Below are positions 16,350-24,822 of a stretch of 64,000 nucleotides of DNA, piece by piece. Both the position numbers and the translations under genes were made by a program. The stretch covers positions 62,001 to 126,000 of the forward strand of contig NZ_CP097810.1 of NCBI RefSeq assembly GCF_000364165.2, in the 5' to 3' direction. The notes below the pieces were generated by a model. That model ran no database searches. It worked only from the letters and a program-made list of their open reading frames with translations, and was not told where the DNA came from. This stretch comes from Clostridium sp. MD294. GTDB lineage: Bacteria > Bacillota > Clostridia > Lachnospirales > Anaerotignaceae. Positions within the stretch are counted from its first letter, which is position 1, and each line of letters opens with the position of its first letter.

Positions 16350-17797
16350 TCCTTCATGTTCTGATTTATCAAATCTATATTTTCACACTTTCTTACATCA
16401 AACATTCCAAACATCATATTTTCATTCTCTACACAAATTATTTTTTTATTGAACTCTTTTTCTAATTCTTTTTGAAATATTTGCTTTTCTCCACAAAATG
16501 TATTTAAAACTGTTTTATTCGCTTCTACTACAACACTTTTATAAATTGTATTTTCAAACAATGCAACAACTTCCTGTCTTATTTGTGCCACAACAGTATA
16601 TAGAGAAGGTACTTGTCCTATACCATCACAACATTTACATTTTACCATCATTGTCTGTTGTAAAGAAGGTCTTGCTTTTTTTCTTGTCATTTGTAACAGT
16701 CCCAGTTCTGTCATACCTACTACTGCTGTTTTCATAGTATCTTTTTTAACTGCCTGTTTTACTGCTTTTATTACTGTTTCTTTATATTGCTGTTCTGTCA
16801 TATCTATAAAGTCAACAATAATTATGCCTGATAAATTTCTTAATCTAAGCTGTTTTGCAATTTCTTCTGCTGCTTCCAAATTTGTTTTCAATATTGTTTT
16901 TTCTAAATTCTTTTTTCCTGTATATTTTCCTGTATTGACATCAATTACAACGCAAGCCTCTGTTTGTTCTATTATTATAAATCCGCCACTTTTAAGCCAT
17001 ACTTTTTTTTCTAATGCTTTTTGTGACTGCTTTTGTACATAATATTGTGCAAAAAGAGAACTCTTTTTTTCTGATAGTACTACATTGTTATATTCTTTAC
17101 TAATTTCATTAAAAATATTTTTATCATTTACTACAATTTCATCTATATTTGCTGTATAAATATCTCTTAACTGTTTTAGTACTACATTACCATATTCATA
17201 CAATAATGCAGGAGGTTTTACATATTGCCCTTGTTGTTTTATTTTTTCTGCTCTTTTTACAAGCATATCTATTTCTAATTGAAATTCACTTTCTGTTTTT
17301 GTTTCTCCATTTGTTCTTACAATGACGCTATAATTATCAGGCAATATATTTTTTATACATTTTTCAATACGTATTTTTTGTTGTTTTTGTTCTATTTTTT
17401 TAGATATACCTATTTCACCTGCTTCATCAGGTAACAACACAACAAATTTTCCTGCTAATGAAATATGGTCTGTTACAACAGCCCCTTTTTTAGCTACAGC
17501 ATCTTTTTGCACTTGTACTATTACAGTATCCCCCACTTTAGGCTTTTTACTTTTTTGTTCTGGTTTGTCTGTTTCTGCTCTGTTATTGCCATAATAATAA
17601 TACGCATTTTTTTGTTCTCCTATATTGACAAATGCTGACTGCATACCAGACAGCACCGCCTCTACTCTAGCAGCATAAATATTGCCTACAATACTCTTAT
17701 TTTGTTTGTTCTCAACAAAATATTCTACTAACTGTCCTTGCTCTACAACACCTATATTAATTTGATGTGCAGAACAATCCACAAGTATTCTATTCAT
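16346..17797 (-). CDS. rng: Ribonuclease E/G family protein
   Basis: A 483-residue RNase G-type enzyme for rRNA processing and mRNA turnover. It has an S1-like segment (about 35-110), the catalytic core with ACVVIDVNTGK and IIVDFIDM carrying the metal-binding acidic residues, and the zinc-link CKCC. It lacks the long C-terminal scaffold of RNase E. The ATG at 17797 is chosen over an upstream one because GGAGG lies 5 bases before it. It follows the stop of the DUF2344 gene by one base, the usual radical SAM-DUF2344-rng arrangement in Clostridia. Confidence 0.9.
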   Translation of the reverse strand: MNRILVDCSAHQINIGVVEQGQLVEYFVENKQNKSIVGNIYAARVEAVLSGMQSAFVNIGEQKNAYYYYGNNRAETDKPEQKSKKPKVGDTVIVQVQKDAVAKKGAVVTDHISLAGKFVVLLPDEAGEIGISKKIEQKQQKIRIEKCIKNILPDNYSVIVRTNGETKTESEFQLEIDMLVKRAEKIKQQGQYVKPPALLYEYGNVVLKQLRDIYTANIDEIVVNDKNIFNEISKEYNNVVLSEKKSSLFAQYYVQKQSQKALEKKVWLKSGGFIIIEQTEACVVIDVNTGKYTGKKNLEKTILKTNLEAAEEIAKQLRLRNLSGIIIVDFIDMTEQQYKETVIKAVKQAVKKDTMKTAVVGMTELGLLQMTRKKARPSLQQTMMVKCKCCDGIGQVPSLYTVVAQIRQEVVALFENTIYKSVVVEANKTVLNTFCGEKQIFQKELEKEFNKKIICVENENMMFGMFDVRKCENIDLINQNMKE

Positions 17798-17798
17798 A

Positions 17799-18572
17799 TT
17801 ATCCTCCAATACATCGAACACCTATTTCTTCTGCTAATGCCAGCCAGCCCTTTCCTTGCTGTTTTCTCATCAAATCCAGCCTATGATATTTCATACAATA
17901 TTTTTCAAATTCTAATCCCAAATATTCATAAAAGCTTTTCATTACAGGCTCCGGTTTTAAATTTTTTCTACTACCTGCTGCCAAATACAAATAAATTTTT
18001 ACATCTTTTTCATCAGATATATTTTTCATATCAAATATGTCTTTTCTAATATCTGTTATTTTTTCATTATTTTTAGTCTTTTTCATAACCAGTATTTCTT
18101 TTTGTGCTAAAAATTGATTTATATTATTTTCTAGTAATTCCCTTGTCAATTTTTTATCTGCATAAACAATATATTTTGCTCCATCAATAGAAGCCATAGC
18201 ACTTGATACATTTTGTGTTATCAAAACACTATCCAGCACTTTTACTCCTTTTGGCAATGTTTTATTTAATTCATTCATTACAAATGCAGGTTCTATTTTT
18301 TCTGCCATTTCAAAATCTCCATATTCTCCCTCGCTTGTTGTACCCAATGTCAAAGGGTTCGCAAATGACAATAACTGATGTGGATTAAATCCTTGTGAAT
18401 ATGCTACAGGCAGCTTTGCTCTTTTAATTGCTCTTTGAAACAATCTCATAATGTCCAAATGTCCTATAAATTTTACTTCCTCCCCTTTTGTAAATTTTAC
18501 TCTATATATATAATGTTCTTTGGGCTTTGTATATCCCTTTTGACTATAGTCTATCTGTTTTTGCTCATTCAT
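17799..18572 (-). CDS. Radical-SAM-linked DUF2344 protein (TIGR03936 type)
   Basis: This 257-residue protein opens with YIYRVKFTKGEEVKFIGHLD and RLFQRAIKRAKLPVAYSQGF, diagnostic for the DUF2344 family that is always found with a TIGR03960 radical SAM protein. Biochemical function is not established; a link to ribosome or RNA maturation is suggested by its constant neighbour rng. The ATG at 18572 follows an AAAGGG site and overlaps the preceding gene by 8 bases, showing tight coupling. Confidence 0.88.
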   Translation of the reverse strand: MNEQKQIDYSQKGYTKPKEHYIYRVKFTKGEEVKFIGHLDIMRLFQRAIKRAKLPVAYSQGFNPHQLLSFANPLTLGTTSEGEYGDFEMAEKIEPAFVMNELNKTLPKGVKVLDSVLITQNVSSAMASIDGAKYIVYADKKLTRELLENNINQFLAQKEILVMKKTKNNEKITDIRKDIFDMKNISDEKDVKIYLYLAAGSRKNLKPEPVMKSFYEYLGLEFEKYCMKYHRLDLMRKQQGKGWLALAEEIGVRCIGG

Positions 18573-20406
18573 AACAAACACCCTTTCCGAAACACTTTGC
18601 ACCACAGTGAGAACACTCTTGTCTACAATTTGGTGTCACTTCTTCTCGCATTGCCTTTTCTCTTTCATTTATTAAAAACTGTTTTGACACACCCACAGAA
18701 ATATGTTCCCATGGCAATATCTCATCATAACTTCTTTCTCTATTAGCATAAAAAGCTGGGTCAATGCCTACTTCTTCAAATGCCTGTATCCATTTATCAT
18801 ACTGAAACAAATCATTCCAACCATCAAATTTACAGCCTAGCTGCCACGCCCTATAAATTGCTTTTGCTACTTTTCTATCCCCTCTCGCTATAACACCTTC
18901 CAGAAAACTCAATTTTACATCATGGTATTGATATTTTAACTGTTTTTTTGTAATTTGTTTTTTGACTGTTTTCGCTTTTTGCAAAAATTCATCAAATGTA
19001 TTTTGTGCGTCCCACTGAAATGGTGTAAATGGTTTTGGTACAAAACAGGAACTACTCGCTACTACTTGTACTGGTCTAGGGCGTTTTTCTTTAGGCAATT
19101 CATAATACTTTTCTACAATTTTTTCCGAAAGTTCTGCAATACCTTTTATATCTTCTTCTGTTTCTGTAGGTAGTCCTATCATAAAATACAGTTTTACTCT
19201 TGTCCAACCTCCAGAAAAAGCCAATGCACAACCCCTCAATATTTCCTCCTCTGTCAAATTTTTATTTATGACATTTCTTAATCTTTGTGTACCTGCTTCT
19301 GGTGCAAATGTTAATGAACTTTTTCTTACTTCTTGTATTTTTTCCATCAATTCCAATGAAAAAGCATCTATTCTCAATGAAGGCAATGACAGACTAACCT
19401 CTTGTTTTGAAAATTCTTCCAGCAATCCATTCGCTAATTCTTCAAAACAAGTAAAATCACTTGTGCTCAATGAAATCAACGATATTTCTTCATGTCCAGA
19501 ATTTTTTACTAATTGCTCTGCTTGTTTGAGCAATGTTTTTGCTGTTTTTTCTCTTACGGGACGATATACAAATCCTGCTTGACAAAATCTACAACCTCTA
19601 ATACAGCCCCTAAAAAGTTCTAATGTTACCCTATCATGTACAACATCTATCAGTGGTACAAGCTGTTTTTCAGGATAATACACACTATCCATATCTAACA
19701 CAACTGCTTTTTGAATGACTTTTCTAGCATTTTTATGATTAGGCAAAAAAGAGGCAATTTCTCCATTTTCTTTATAAGTAACATCATAATATTTTGGAAT
19801 GTATATACTATCAAATTGTAAAAGTTTTTCTAAAAATTGTTGTTTTGTTCCACCTGCTTTTTTATTTTGTTTATATAATTCTAATATATCATTATATAAT
19901 ACTTCGCCCTCTCCCAAATAGAAAAAATCTACAAATTCTGCTAAAGGCTCTGGATTATAGGCACAAGAGCCTCCACACACTATAATAGGGTCTTTTTCTG
20001 TTCTATCTTTAGAAAAAAGAGGTATTCCTGCTAAATCAAGCATATTTAACACATTTGTATAGCTCATTTCATACTGCAATGTAAAACCTAAAAAATCAAA
20101 CTCTTTTACACATTGTTGCGTTTCTATTGAAAAAAGAGCAATGTTATTTTCTCTCATTTTTTGCTCCATATCTATCCATGGTGCAAATACTCTCTCACAA
20201 TAAGTATCTTCTCTCCTATTTAAAAAATAATATAATATTTGTAAGCCTAAATGTGACATACCTACTTCATACACATCTGGAAAGCAAAATCCAAAACGTA
20301 TCTCTACTTTACTAGGGTCTTTTATCACTATATTTATTTCATTTCCTGTATATCTTGCTGGCTTTTCTACTTGTAATAGTATTTCATCTGGTATACAATT
20401 TTTCAT
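18565..20406 (-). CDS. B12-binding-like radical SAM protein (TIGR03960 type)
   Basis: 613 residues with an N-terminal B12-binding-like region (FGFCFPDVYEVGMSHLGLQI), the radical SAM cluster motif CIRGCRFCQAGF, the downstream SSCFVPKPFTPFQW segment and a Cys-rich tail (CRQECSHCGAKC) that could hold another metal centre. The reaction is unknown. The start at 20406 is supported by TAGGAGG 7 bases upstream; the longer frame adds 21 implausible residues. It heads the conserved three-gene run with DUF2344 and rng. Confidence 0.9.
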   Translation of the reverse strand: MKNCIPDEILLQVEKPARYTGNEINIVIKDPSKVEIRFGFCFPDVYEVGMSHLGLQILYYFLNRREDTYCERVFAPWIDMEQKMRENNIALFSIETQQCVKEFDFLGFTLQYEMSYTNVLNMLDLAGIPLFSKDRTEKDPIIVCGGSCAYNPEPLAEFVDFFYLGEGEVLYNDILELYKQNKKAGGTKQQFLEKLLQFDSIYIPKYYDVTYKENGEIASFLPNHKNARKVIQKAVVLDMDSVYYPEKQLVPLIDVVHDRVTLELFRGCIRGCRFCQAGFVYRPVREKTAKTLLKQAEQLVKNSGHEEISLISLSTSDFTCFEELANGLLEEFSKQEVSLSLPSLRIDAFSLELMEKIQEVRKSSLTFAPEAGTQRLRNVINKNLTEEEILRGCALAFSGGWTRVKLYFMIGLPTETEEDIKGIAELSEKIVEKYYELPKEKRPRPVQVVASSSCFVPKPFTPFQWDAQNTFDEFLQKAKTVKKQITKKQLKYQYHDVKLSFLEGVIARGDRKVAKAIYRAWQLGCKFDGWNDLFQYDKWIQAFEEVGIDPAFYANRERSYDEILPWEHISVGVSKQFLINEREKAMREEVTPNCRQECSHCGAKCFGKGVCYE

Positions 20407-20490
20407 GCTTTTTCCTCCTAAAATTTTACACAGTATATTCATAATACCCCATTTTATCAAAAATTGCACGAAAAATATAATATAACTATA

Positions 20491-20525
20491 AAAAAAGGCT
20501 ATCTATATTAAAACAGCCTTTTTTA
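20491..20525. terminator. Intrinsic terminator after the lipoprotein gene
   Basis: AAAAAAGGCT and AGCCTTTTTT arms; serves the minus-strand lipoprotein gene and its decayed tail copy. Confidence 0.75.
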
Positions 20526-20528
20526 CAG

Positions 20529-20622
20529 TTTAAAACAAAAATATTATTTATTATTTTAGTAATTTTTTCAATCATTATTATCTACTACTAACACAACATT
20601 TTTTCCATTTTCATTTAATGCC
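20529..20622 (-). pseudogene. Decayed duplicate of the C-terminus of the PBP-like lipoprotein
   Basis: Read on the minus strand, the sequence directly after the stop of the lipoprotein gene encodes ALNENGKNVVLVVDNND and then, after a frameshift and small deletion, IEKITKIINNIF. This matches the last ~35 residues of the intact protein (LKENGEGVVLVVN, TIEKLTEIVNNIF). The copy has no start and contains stops, so it is the relic of a tandem duplication or of a lost paralogue. Confidence 0.75.
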
Positions 20623-20624
20623 CC

Positions 20625-21599
20625 TTAATTATTTAATGCATAGTCAGCAAAAATATTATTTACTATTTCAGTAAGTTTTTCAATGGTATATGCTTCTTCA
20701 GAAGATGTCACATTCACCACCAATACTACACCCTCTCCATTTTCTTTTAACATATCTCCTTCATTTTGTTGTTTTTTCTCTTTTAAATATCCTGCAAAGT
20801 TTGTATTTATATTATTTATATCATATTCATTTTCTTTATGAATTACTGTTCCAAATACTCCATATGTTGTATACAGCTCTGTATTAAGTTCACATACATT
20901 ATCAAATGTCTTTTTCATAATATCATTTACTATTTGTTTTGTTTGTGCTGAAATAATAAAAGGCTCATCACTTTGTTCCTCTTTATTTGCTAATTCACGA
21001 TATACTTGTGCAATATCTGTACTATTTATAATGGTATCATATCCTATTAAAGGCATTACATTATCACTTAACATCACACCAATACTACTTAAATCATACA
21101 ACACTTGTTGTTTTTTATCAAAATCTTTCCATATATTAATAATTGCTGGATTATTTAACAGTTCCATACTTTCTAATACTGTTTTTATTTCTCCTTGTGT
21201 AAAATTCTCTTTAGAGCGATAATACTCTCCATTATATTCTGCAGCAGAAACATCAACACTTTCTTCTAATAAAACACCATTTTCTATAAGAGAAGCATAC
21301 ACTATAGGTTTTAAAATATTTCCTGGTTCAAAGTTATCATTAACATCTCCATAACTTCCTAAAACTTCCCCACTTTTTAAATCCATTAACAATATTGTCC
21401 AGTCTAAATCTTCTGCATTTTCACTAACTATTTGAGCAAAATATTCATCATAACTTCTATCTAACTCATATTGATTATTTTCATTTTCTTCTGATTGATT
21501 TTCATTATTATTTGTTTGATTTGTATTGTTGCACCCAACACATAACAATACTAAGCAAAATATGAGTAATATCGCAATTTGTTTTTTTAATTTTTTCAT
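20625..21599 (-). CDS. Lipoprotein resembling a catalytically degenerate penicillin-binding transpeptidase
   Basis: A 324-residue lipoprotein (signal ending CLVLLCVGC, then an Asn/Glu-rich linker). The rest follows the order of a PBP transpeptidase domain: MDLKSGEVLGSYGD, FEPGNILKPIVYASLIENG, then LLNNPAIIN and TYGVFGTV. In active enzymes these places hold SxxK (as PGSxxKP), SxN and KTG. Here the serine is Asn, SxN is lost and KTG reads TYG. It may be a sensor, inhibitor or scaffold rather than an enzyme. Identification is by pattern only. AGGAGG lies 11 bases before the ATG. A decayed copy of its 3-prime end follows. Confidence 0.65.
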   Translation of the reverse strand: MKKLKKQIAILLIFCLVLLCVGCNNTNQTNNNENQSEENENNQYELDRSYDEYFAQIVSENAEDLDWTILLMDLKSGEVLGSYGDVNDNFEPGNILKPIVYASLIENGVLLEESVDVSAAEYNGEYYRSKENFTQGEIKTVLESMELLNNPAIINIWKDFDKKQQVLYDLSSIGVMLSDNVMPLIGYDTIINSTDIAQVYRELANKEEQSDEPFIISAQTKQIVNDIMKKTFDNVCELNTELYTTYGVFGTVIHKENEYDINNINTNFAGYLKEKKQQNEGDMLKENGEGVVLVVNVTSSEEAYTIEKLTEIVNNIFADYALNN

Positions 21600-21703
21600 A
21601 TTACATAATTCCTCCTTTTATAAAAAAAACTATATTTTTAGTACACTATAATTATAGATTACTACATTTTTATACAAATTACAATATTATTTTTATAATA
21701 AAT

Positions 21704-21744
21704 TAAAAAACCTTTCAAACAATACACTTACTGTTTGAAAGGTT
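21704..21744 (-). terminator. Terminator after the adenosyltransferase gene
   Basis: AACCTTTCAAACA and TGTTTGAAAGGTT form a perfect 13-bp stem, followed by T on the minus strand. Confidence 0.85.
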
Positions 21745-21756
21745 ATTATACTTTTT

Positions 21757-22251
21757 TTATTCTTCTTTTTTTTCGGCAGAAATGGTATATACAAAATTCG
21801 CACATTCATATACTTCTGCATTAATGTGTTCTCCTGTTAATATTACGTCCATATAAGAAGCTCTTTTACATAAAGCAGATTGTATTTCTTCTACTGAAAT
21901 GTATTCTTTTTCCAAAGCATCTAATATACCATTTAATATCAATATATCACATTCGCCTGTTTCTAATATTTTTTTTGCAAATGTAAAACCTACTCTAACT
22001 TCATTTGAAATTTCTTTTTTAATACATTCATCTGTTTCGTCAACGCAATCTCTTGCTTTTTCAAAACAAAATATTCTAAAATCTGGTTCTAATTTTTTTA
22101 ATGGCGTTATCTCTGTTTTATTATCATTATCCATAAACTGTATCATTGTCACAGAATGACCTTGACCCAGTTGCCTAATCCCTCGTCCTATTGCAAGAGA
22201 TGTTTTTCCTTTTCCATTTCCATAATAAACAAATACATTGCCTTTTCTCAC
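21757..22251 (-). CDS. Cob(I)alamin adenosyltransferase, CobA/CobO/BtuR type
   Basis: The 164-residue protein begins with a P-loop, YGNGKGKTSLA, and continues IGRGIRQLGQGHSVTMIQFM, both typical of CobO/BtuR enzymes that transfer the adenosyl group of ATP to corrinoids. The family normally carries a WxR-like C-terminal region that is not clear here, so a divergent member is possible. GGAGG precedes a GTG start by 10 bases. No other cobalamin genes are adjacent, but a B12-binding-like radical SAM gene lies nearby. Confidence 0.8.
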   Translation of the reverse strand: MRKGNVFVYYGNGKGKTSLAIGRGIRQLGQGHSVTMIQFMDNDNKTEITPLKKLEPDFRIFCFEKARDCVDETDECIKKEISNEVRVGFTFAKKILETGECDILILNGILDALEKEYISVEEIQSALCKRASYMDVILTGEHINAEVYECANFVYTISAEKKEE

Positions 22252-22310
22252 TTTTATTCAGCCTCCATATAAAAAATAATACAAAGGCAGGCAGACAAAC
22301 CTGCTTTTTT

Positions 22311-22517
22311 TTATTTCGCTTCTACATGGAAACTTCCTTTTTCTGTACCATTTACAACATAATAACAGTTGCCTTCTTCTGGTTTATAGTATAAATCTAA
22401 TTCTCTCATGTCTTTGATTTTTCTTCCTTCTTCTTTCCACACCAATTTTGCCTCATCTTCTAAATCTTTTGTTGAAATCGTTTTTCCATAAAATTCTATA
22501 TTTATATTCGCTTTCAT
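22311..22517 (-). CDS. Small DUF6465-like protein (68 aa)
   Basis: This short protein (AKLVWKEEGRKIKDM, LDLYYKPEEGNCYYVVNG) matches the pattern of DUF6465 proteins, small uncharacterised proteins common in Lachnospiraceae and relatives. GGGAGG precedes the ATG. The leader holds an 8-bp hairpin (about 22539-22565, TATCATAA with TTATGATA). It shares the minus-strand direction of the adenosyltransferase gene 60 bp downstream. Confidence 0.7.
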   Translation of the reverse strand: MKANINIEFYGKTISTKDLEDEAKLVWKEEGRKIKDMRELDLYYKPEEGNCYYVVNGTEKGSFHVEAK

Positions 22518-22596
22518 TTTGAAAACCTCCCTCGTTTAATATCATAATCTTTTTGTTATGATACTAAACTTTTATAAAAATGTCAATGTTTGATGT

Positions 22597-23262
22597 TCAA
22601 AACGAATGATTTCCTATTGATTTTTGTTTTTCTCTTTTTTCAGATGCTACTTCTATTTTTGAAATAGAAACTTCATATGCTATTCTTTCTTCTACAGCGT
22701 CTTCCACTTTTTTCTGATATTTTCTACTTTGTACTCGTCCCCATATTTTAATATTTTCTCCTACTGACAAATTAGACAAATATCTCGCATTTCTTCCCCA
22801 TGCAATACAAGGAATATAATCAGATTTATTATATGCTCTATTTACTGCTACCAATATATCAGAAATTTCTCTACCAAAAGGCGTCTTTCTATATACTGGA
22901 GGTTTACATATAAATCCATTCAAAAATATTTGATTTGGATTTTGCTCTGTATTTTCTTCTAATAAATTAATCTCTCTGGCAAATATAGTCAAAACTAATT
23001 TATTCTTTTTATTGCCATAATTATTATAACTTCTTAATTGTCCTATCACTTCTACTCTAGTATCTATTGTTAAACTTTGTCTATCAATTAATCTTTCTGA
23101 TATAGTAATAGGCAATATATCTTCGTTATCACTGAGTCTTTCAGAAGAAATTTTAAACAAGTAAAATCCTTCTCCATATACTTCATGGCTAAATTCACAT
23201 TCTTCTATTATCTTACCTGAAATATAAATGCTATTATTTTCTAATAATCCTTCTGTATGCAT
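22597..23262 (-). CDS. Single-stranded DNA-binding-like protein with two OB-type halves
   Basis: The 221-residue product is about twice the size of an SSB core. Both halves look like OB folds: YISGKIIEECEFSHEVYGEG...RVEVIGQLRSYNN, and IFLNGFICKPPVYRKTPFGR...PCIAWGRNARYL...IWGRVQSRKY, the second carrying typical SSB motifs. It lacks the acidic C-terminal tip that recruits repair proteins, ending instead SIGNHSF. ATG at 23262 follows AGGGGAG at 8 bases, so an earlier in-frame ATG at 23280 is rejected. It is probably an accessory, not the main replication SSB. Confidence 0.8.
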   Translation of the reverse strand: MHTEGLLENNSIYISGKIIEECEFSHEVYGEGFYLFKISSERLSDNEDILPITISERLIDRQSLTIDTRVEVIGQLRSYNNYGNKKNKLVLTIFAREINLLEENTEQNPNQIFLNGFICKPPVYRKTPFGREISDILVAVNRAYNKSDYIPCIAWGRNARYLSNLSVGENIKIWGRVQSRKYQKKVEDAVEERIAYEVSISKIEVASEKREKQKSIGNHSF

Positions 23263-23461
23263 ATCCAAATCTCCCCTCATTGTTTATTAGACCGCTTTTT
23301 TATGCTCTTAAAAAAACATCTGTCCTTTTTTACAACCTTTTTTTGAAATTAACAAACGGTTCTTTTTTCATTCTGTATAGTATCATATTCTATTTCTTTT
23401 ATCTTTAGAAGCATTTTATTTCATCTTTATATACCATAAAAAAACCATTCTCTTTTTTATT

Positions 23462-24076
23462 TCAAATTTCACCAATTTCTACATCAGCGGCAATCAATGT
23501 GGTAATGGCTGCCAATGCACCAGAAACGCTTTTTTGTCCCTGCTTCAATATCAACGAAAATTCTTGAGGTTCAAAAATTTTGCCTGAAACAGTAGGTATA
23601 TTTCTCTGTATACAACATTGTATTTTACTGCTTTTCTCATCTCCCATAGGCTCCAAATAGCTAGAAAGCGTTACACTTGCTCTATGATTTACGCCACAAG
23701 TAATCAGCCTATTTCCTGTTTTTAATTTTAGAGGAAAAACTCTTCTGTCATCTGTATTAACTACTAGTATAGTATTTTTTACCAAACAAGCAATGTCCTC
23801 TTTGGTATATTCATAGTTTTTTGTACTTCCTAAATGGATAAAAATAGAAAATGCTAAATTTCTATCTTTACAATACTTTACTGTTTTTGCATACACAGGT
23901 ACTAAAAAAAGCGAATTTTTACTGTTTCTTGCCTTTTGATATGCTTGTTCAAATTCTTTTTCTTTTTTTGTTCCACAAAAACATATATAGTCTTTGCCAT
24001 ATTGTTTTACAAAATATACTATTTGTTCTATCGTTTGTTCTTTTAAATTCTCCCCCAATATACCAATGCACAACAT
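23462..24076 (-). CDS. Uncharacterised protein, weak Mur-ligase-like pattern
   Basis: A 204-residue soluble protein. The middle part (ILVVNTDDRRVFPL then RLITCGVNHRASVTLSSYLE) recalls the NxDD and ITYG strands of Mur ligase central domains, but there is no ATP-binding GTxGKT loop, so this is only a resemblance. The ATG at 24076 is chosen because GGGAGG lies 8 bases before it, removing 12 residues of the longest frame. No partner gene is evident. Confidence 0.6.
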   Translation of the reverse strand: MLCIGILGENLKEQTIEQIVYFVKQYGKDYICFCGTKKEKEFEQAYQKARNSKNSLFLVPVYAKTVKYCKDRNLAFSIFIHLGSTKNYEYTKEDIACLVKNTILVVNTDDRRVFPLKLKTGNRLITCGVNHRASVTLSSYLEPMGDEKSSKIQCCIQRNIPTVSGKIFEPQEFSLILKQGQKSVSGALAAITTLIAADVEIGEI

Positions 24077-24180
24077 AAATACAGCCTCCCTTTTCTTTTT
24101 ATGTGAAGCCATATTTATATTTTGTCCATTTCTGTAAAAATATGCAGTGCCAATATTAAACTTATGCTTTTTTCAATTAC

Positions 24181-24218
24181 AAAAAGTCTTACACTTGTAA
24201 AGCAGTGCAAGACTTTTT
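24181..24218. terminator. Intrinsic terminator after the 101-aa gene
   Basis: AAAAAGTCTT-CACT and AGTG-AAGACTTTTT arms around a short loop; usable in both directions. Confidence 0.8.
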
Positions 24219-24297
24219 ATTCATAGTAAAATGATATTTTTAATACTGCTCTACTATTTTTAACATGATGGGATATTTAAAACTTTCATTTGTTTTT

Positions 24298-24603
24298 TTA
24301 CTCATCAATTCGTCGGTTGTTACGAAAAACAAAAGCAATCTTTACGCAATCAATAGCAACAACCATTGTATATTCCCTTTTTTGATAAACCATAGGTACT
24401 CCATTTCTTTTTACTATGACAGCATTTATTCTCTTGTTTGGTTTTATCCAATAAGAAAGGAAATAAAAGTCTTCTGTGCTACAAACTGTCCATTCATATT
24501 CCATGAGCGGTTTTATAAAAAAATCTCCTTCACATTGAAAAAAATCTAACACCTTTTTTTGCGTCTGTATAAATTGTTGTACCGCATCTCCATCTTTTGT
24601 CAT
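24298..24603 (-). CDS. Uncharacterised 101-residue protein
   Basis: No family is recognised. The sequence has alternating beta-like stretches (YFLSYWIKP, AVIVKRNGVPMVY, YTMVVAIDCVKIAFVF) suggesting a small sandwich or barrel. GGAGG is 6 bases before the ATG, a TTGACA-type promoter lies just upstream and a terminator follows, so it is a self-contained gene and not a chance frame. Confidence 0.65.
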   Translation of the reverse strand: MTKDGDAVQQFIQTQKKVLDFFQCEGDFFIKPLMEYEWTVCSTEDFYFLSYWIKPNKRINAVIVKRNGVPMVYQKREYTMVVAIDCVKIAFVFRNNRRIDE

Positions 24604-24641
24604 TTGAATCCTCCAAAATCTACTAAAACCTAGCTAATTAT

Positions 24642-24670
24642 ATGGTACAATCTTGTTCTGGTTTTGTCAA
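24642..24670 (-). promoter_or_regulatory. Promoter of the 101-aa gene
   Basis: On the minus strand TTGACA, 17-base spacer, TACCAT. A better TATAAT lies 22 bases from the -35 and may be an alternative -10. Confidence 0.5.
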
Positions 24671-24822
24671 TACCTAAAAAAATACAACATTTTTTTTCAT
24701 TTTTTTATGCAACAAGTCATAAAATAATACTAACATTTTAATTTTAAAAACTTTCTTTTTTAATTGTTTTTATTTCATTTTTAAACAATTTTATCAAATG
24801 CCAATCATATTTTCTTCTTTTT

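Noticed and set aside
22280-22316. Plus-strand terminator-like hairpin GCAGG/CCTGC with T8
   Set aside because: No plus-strand gene precedes it; on the minus strand it lacks a proper T tail.
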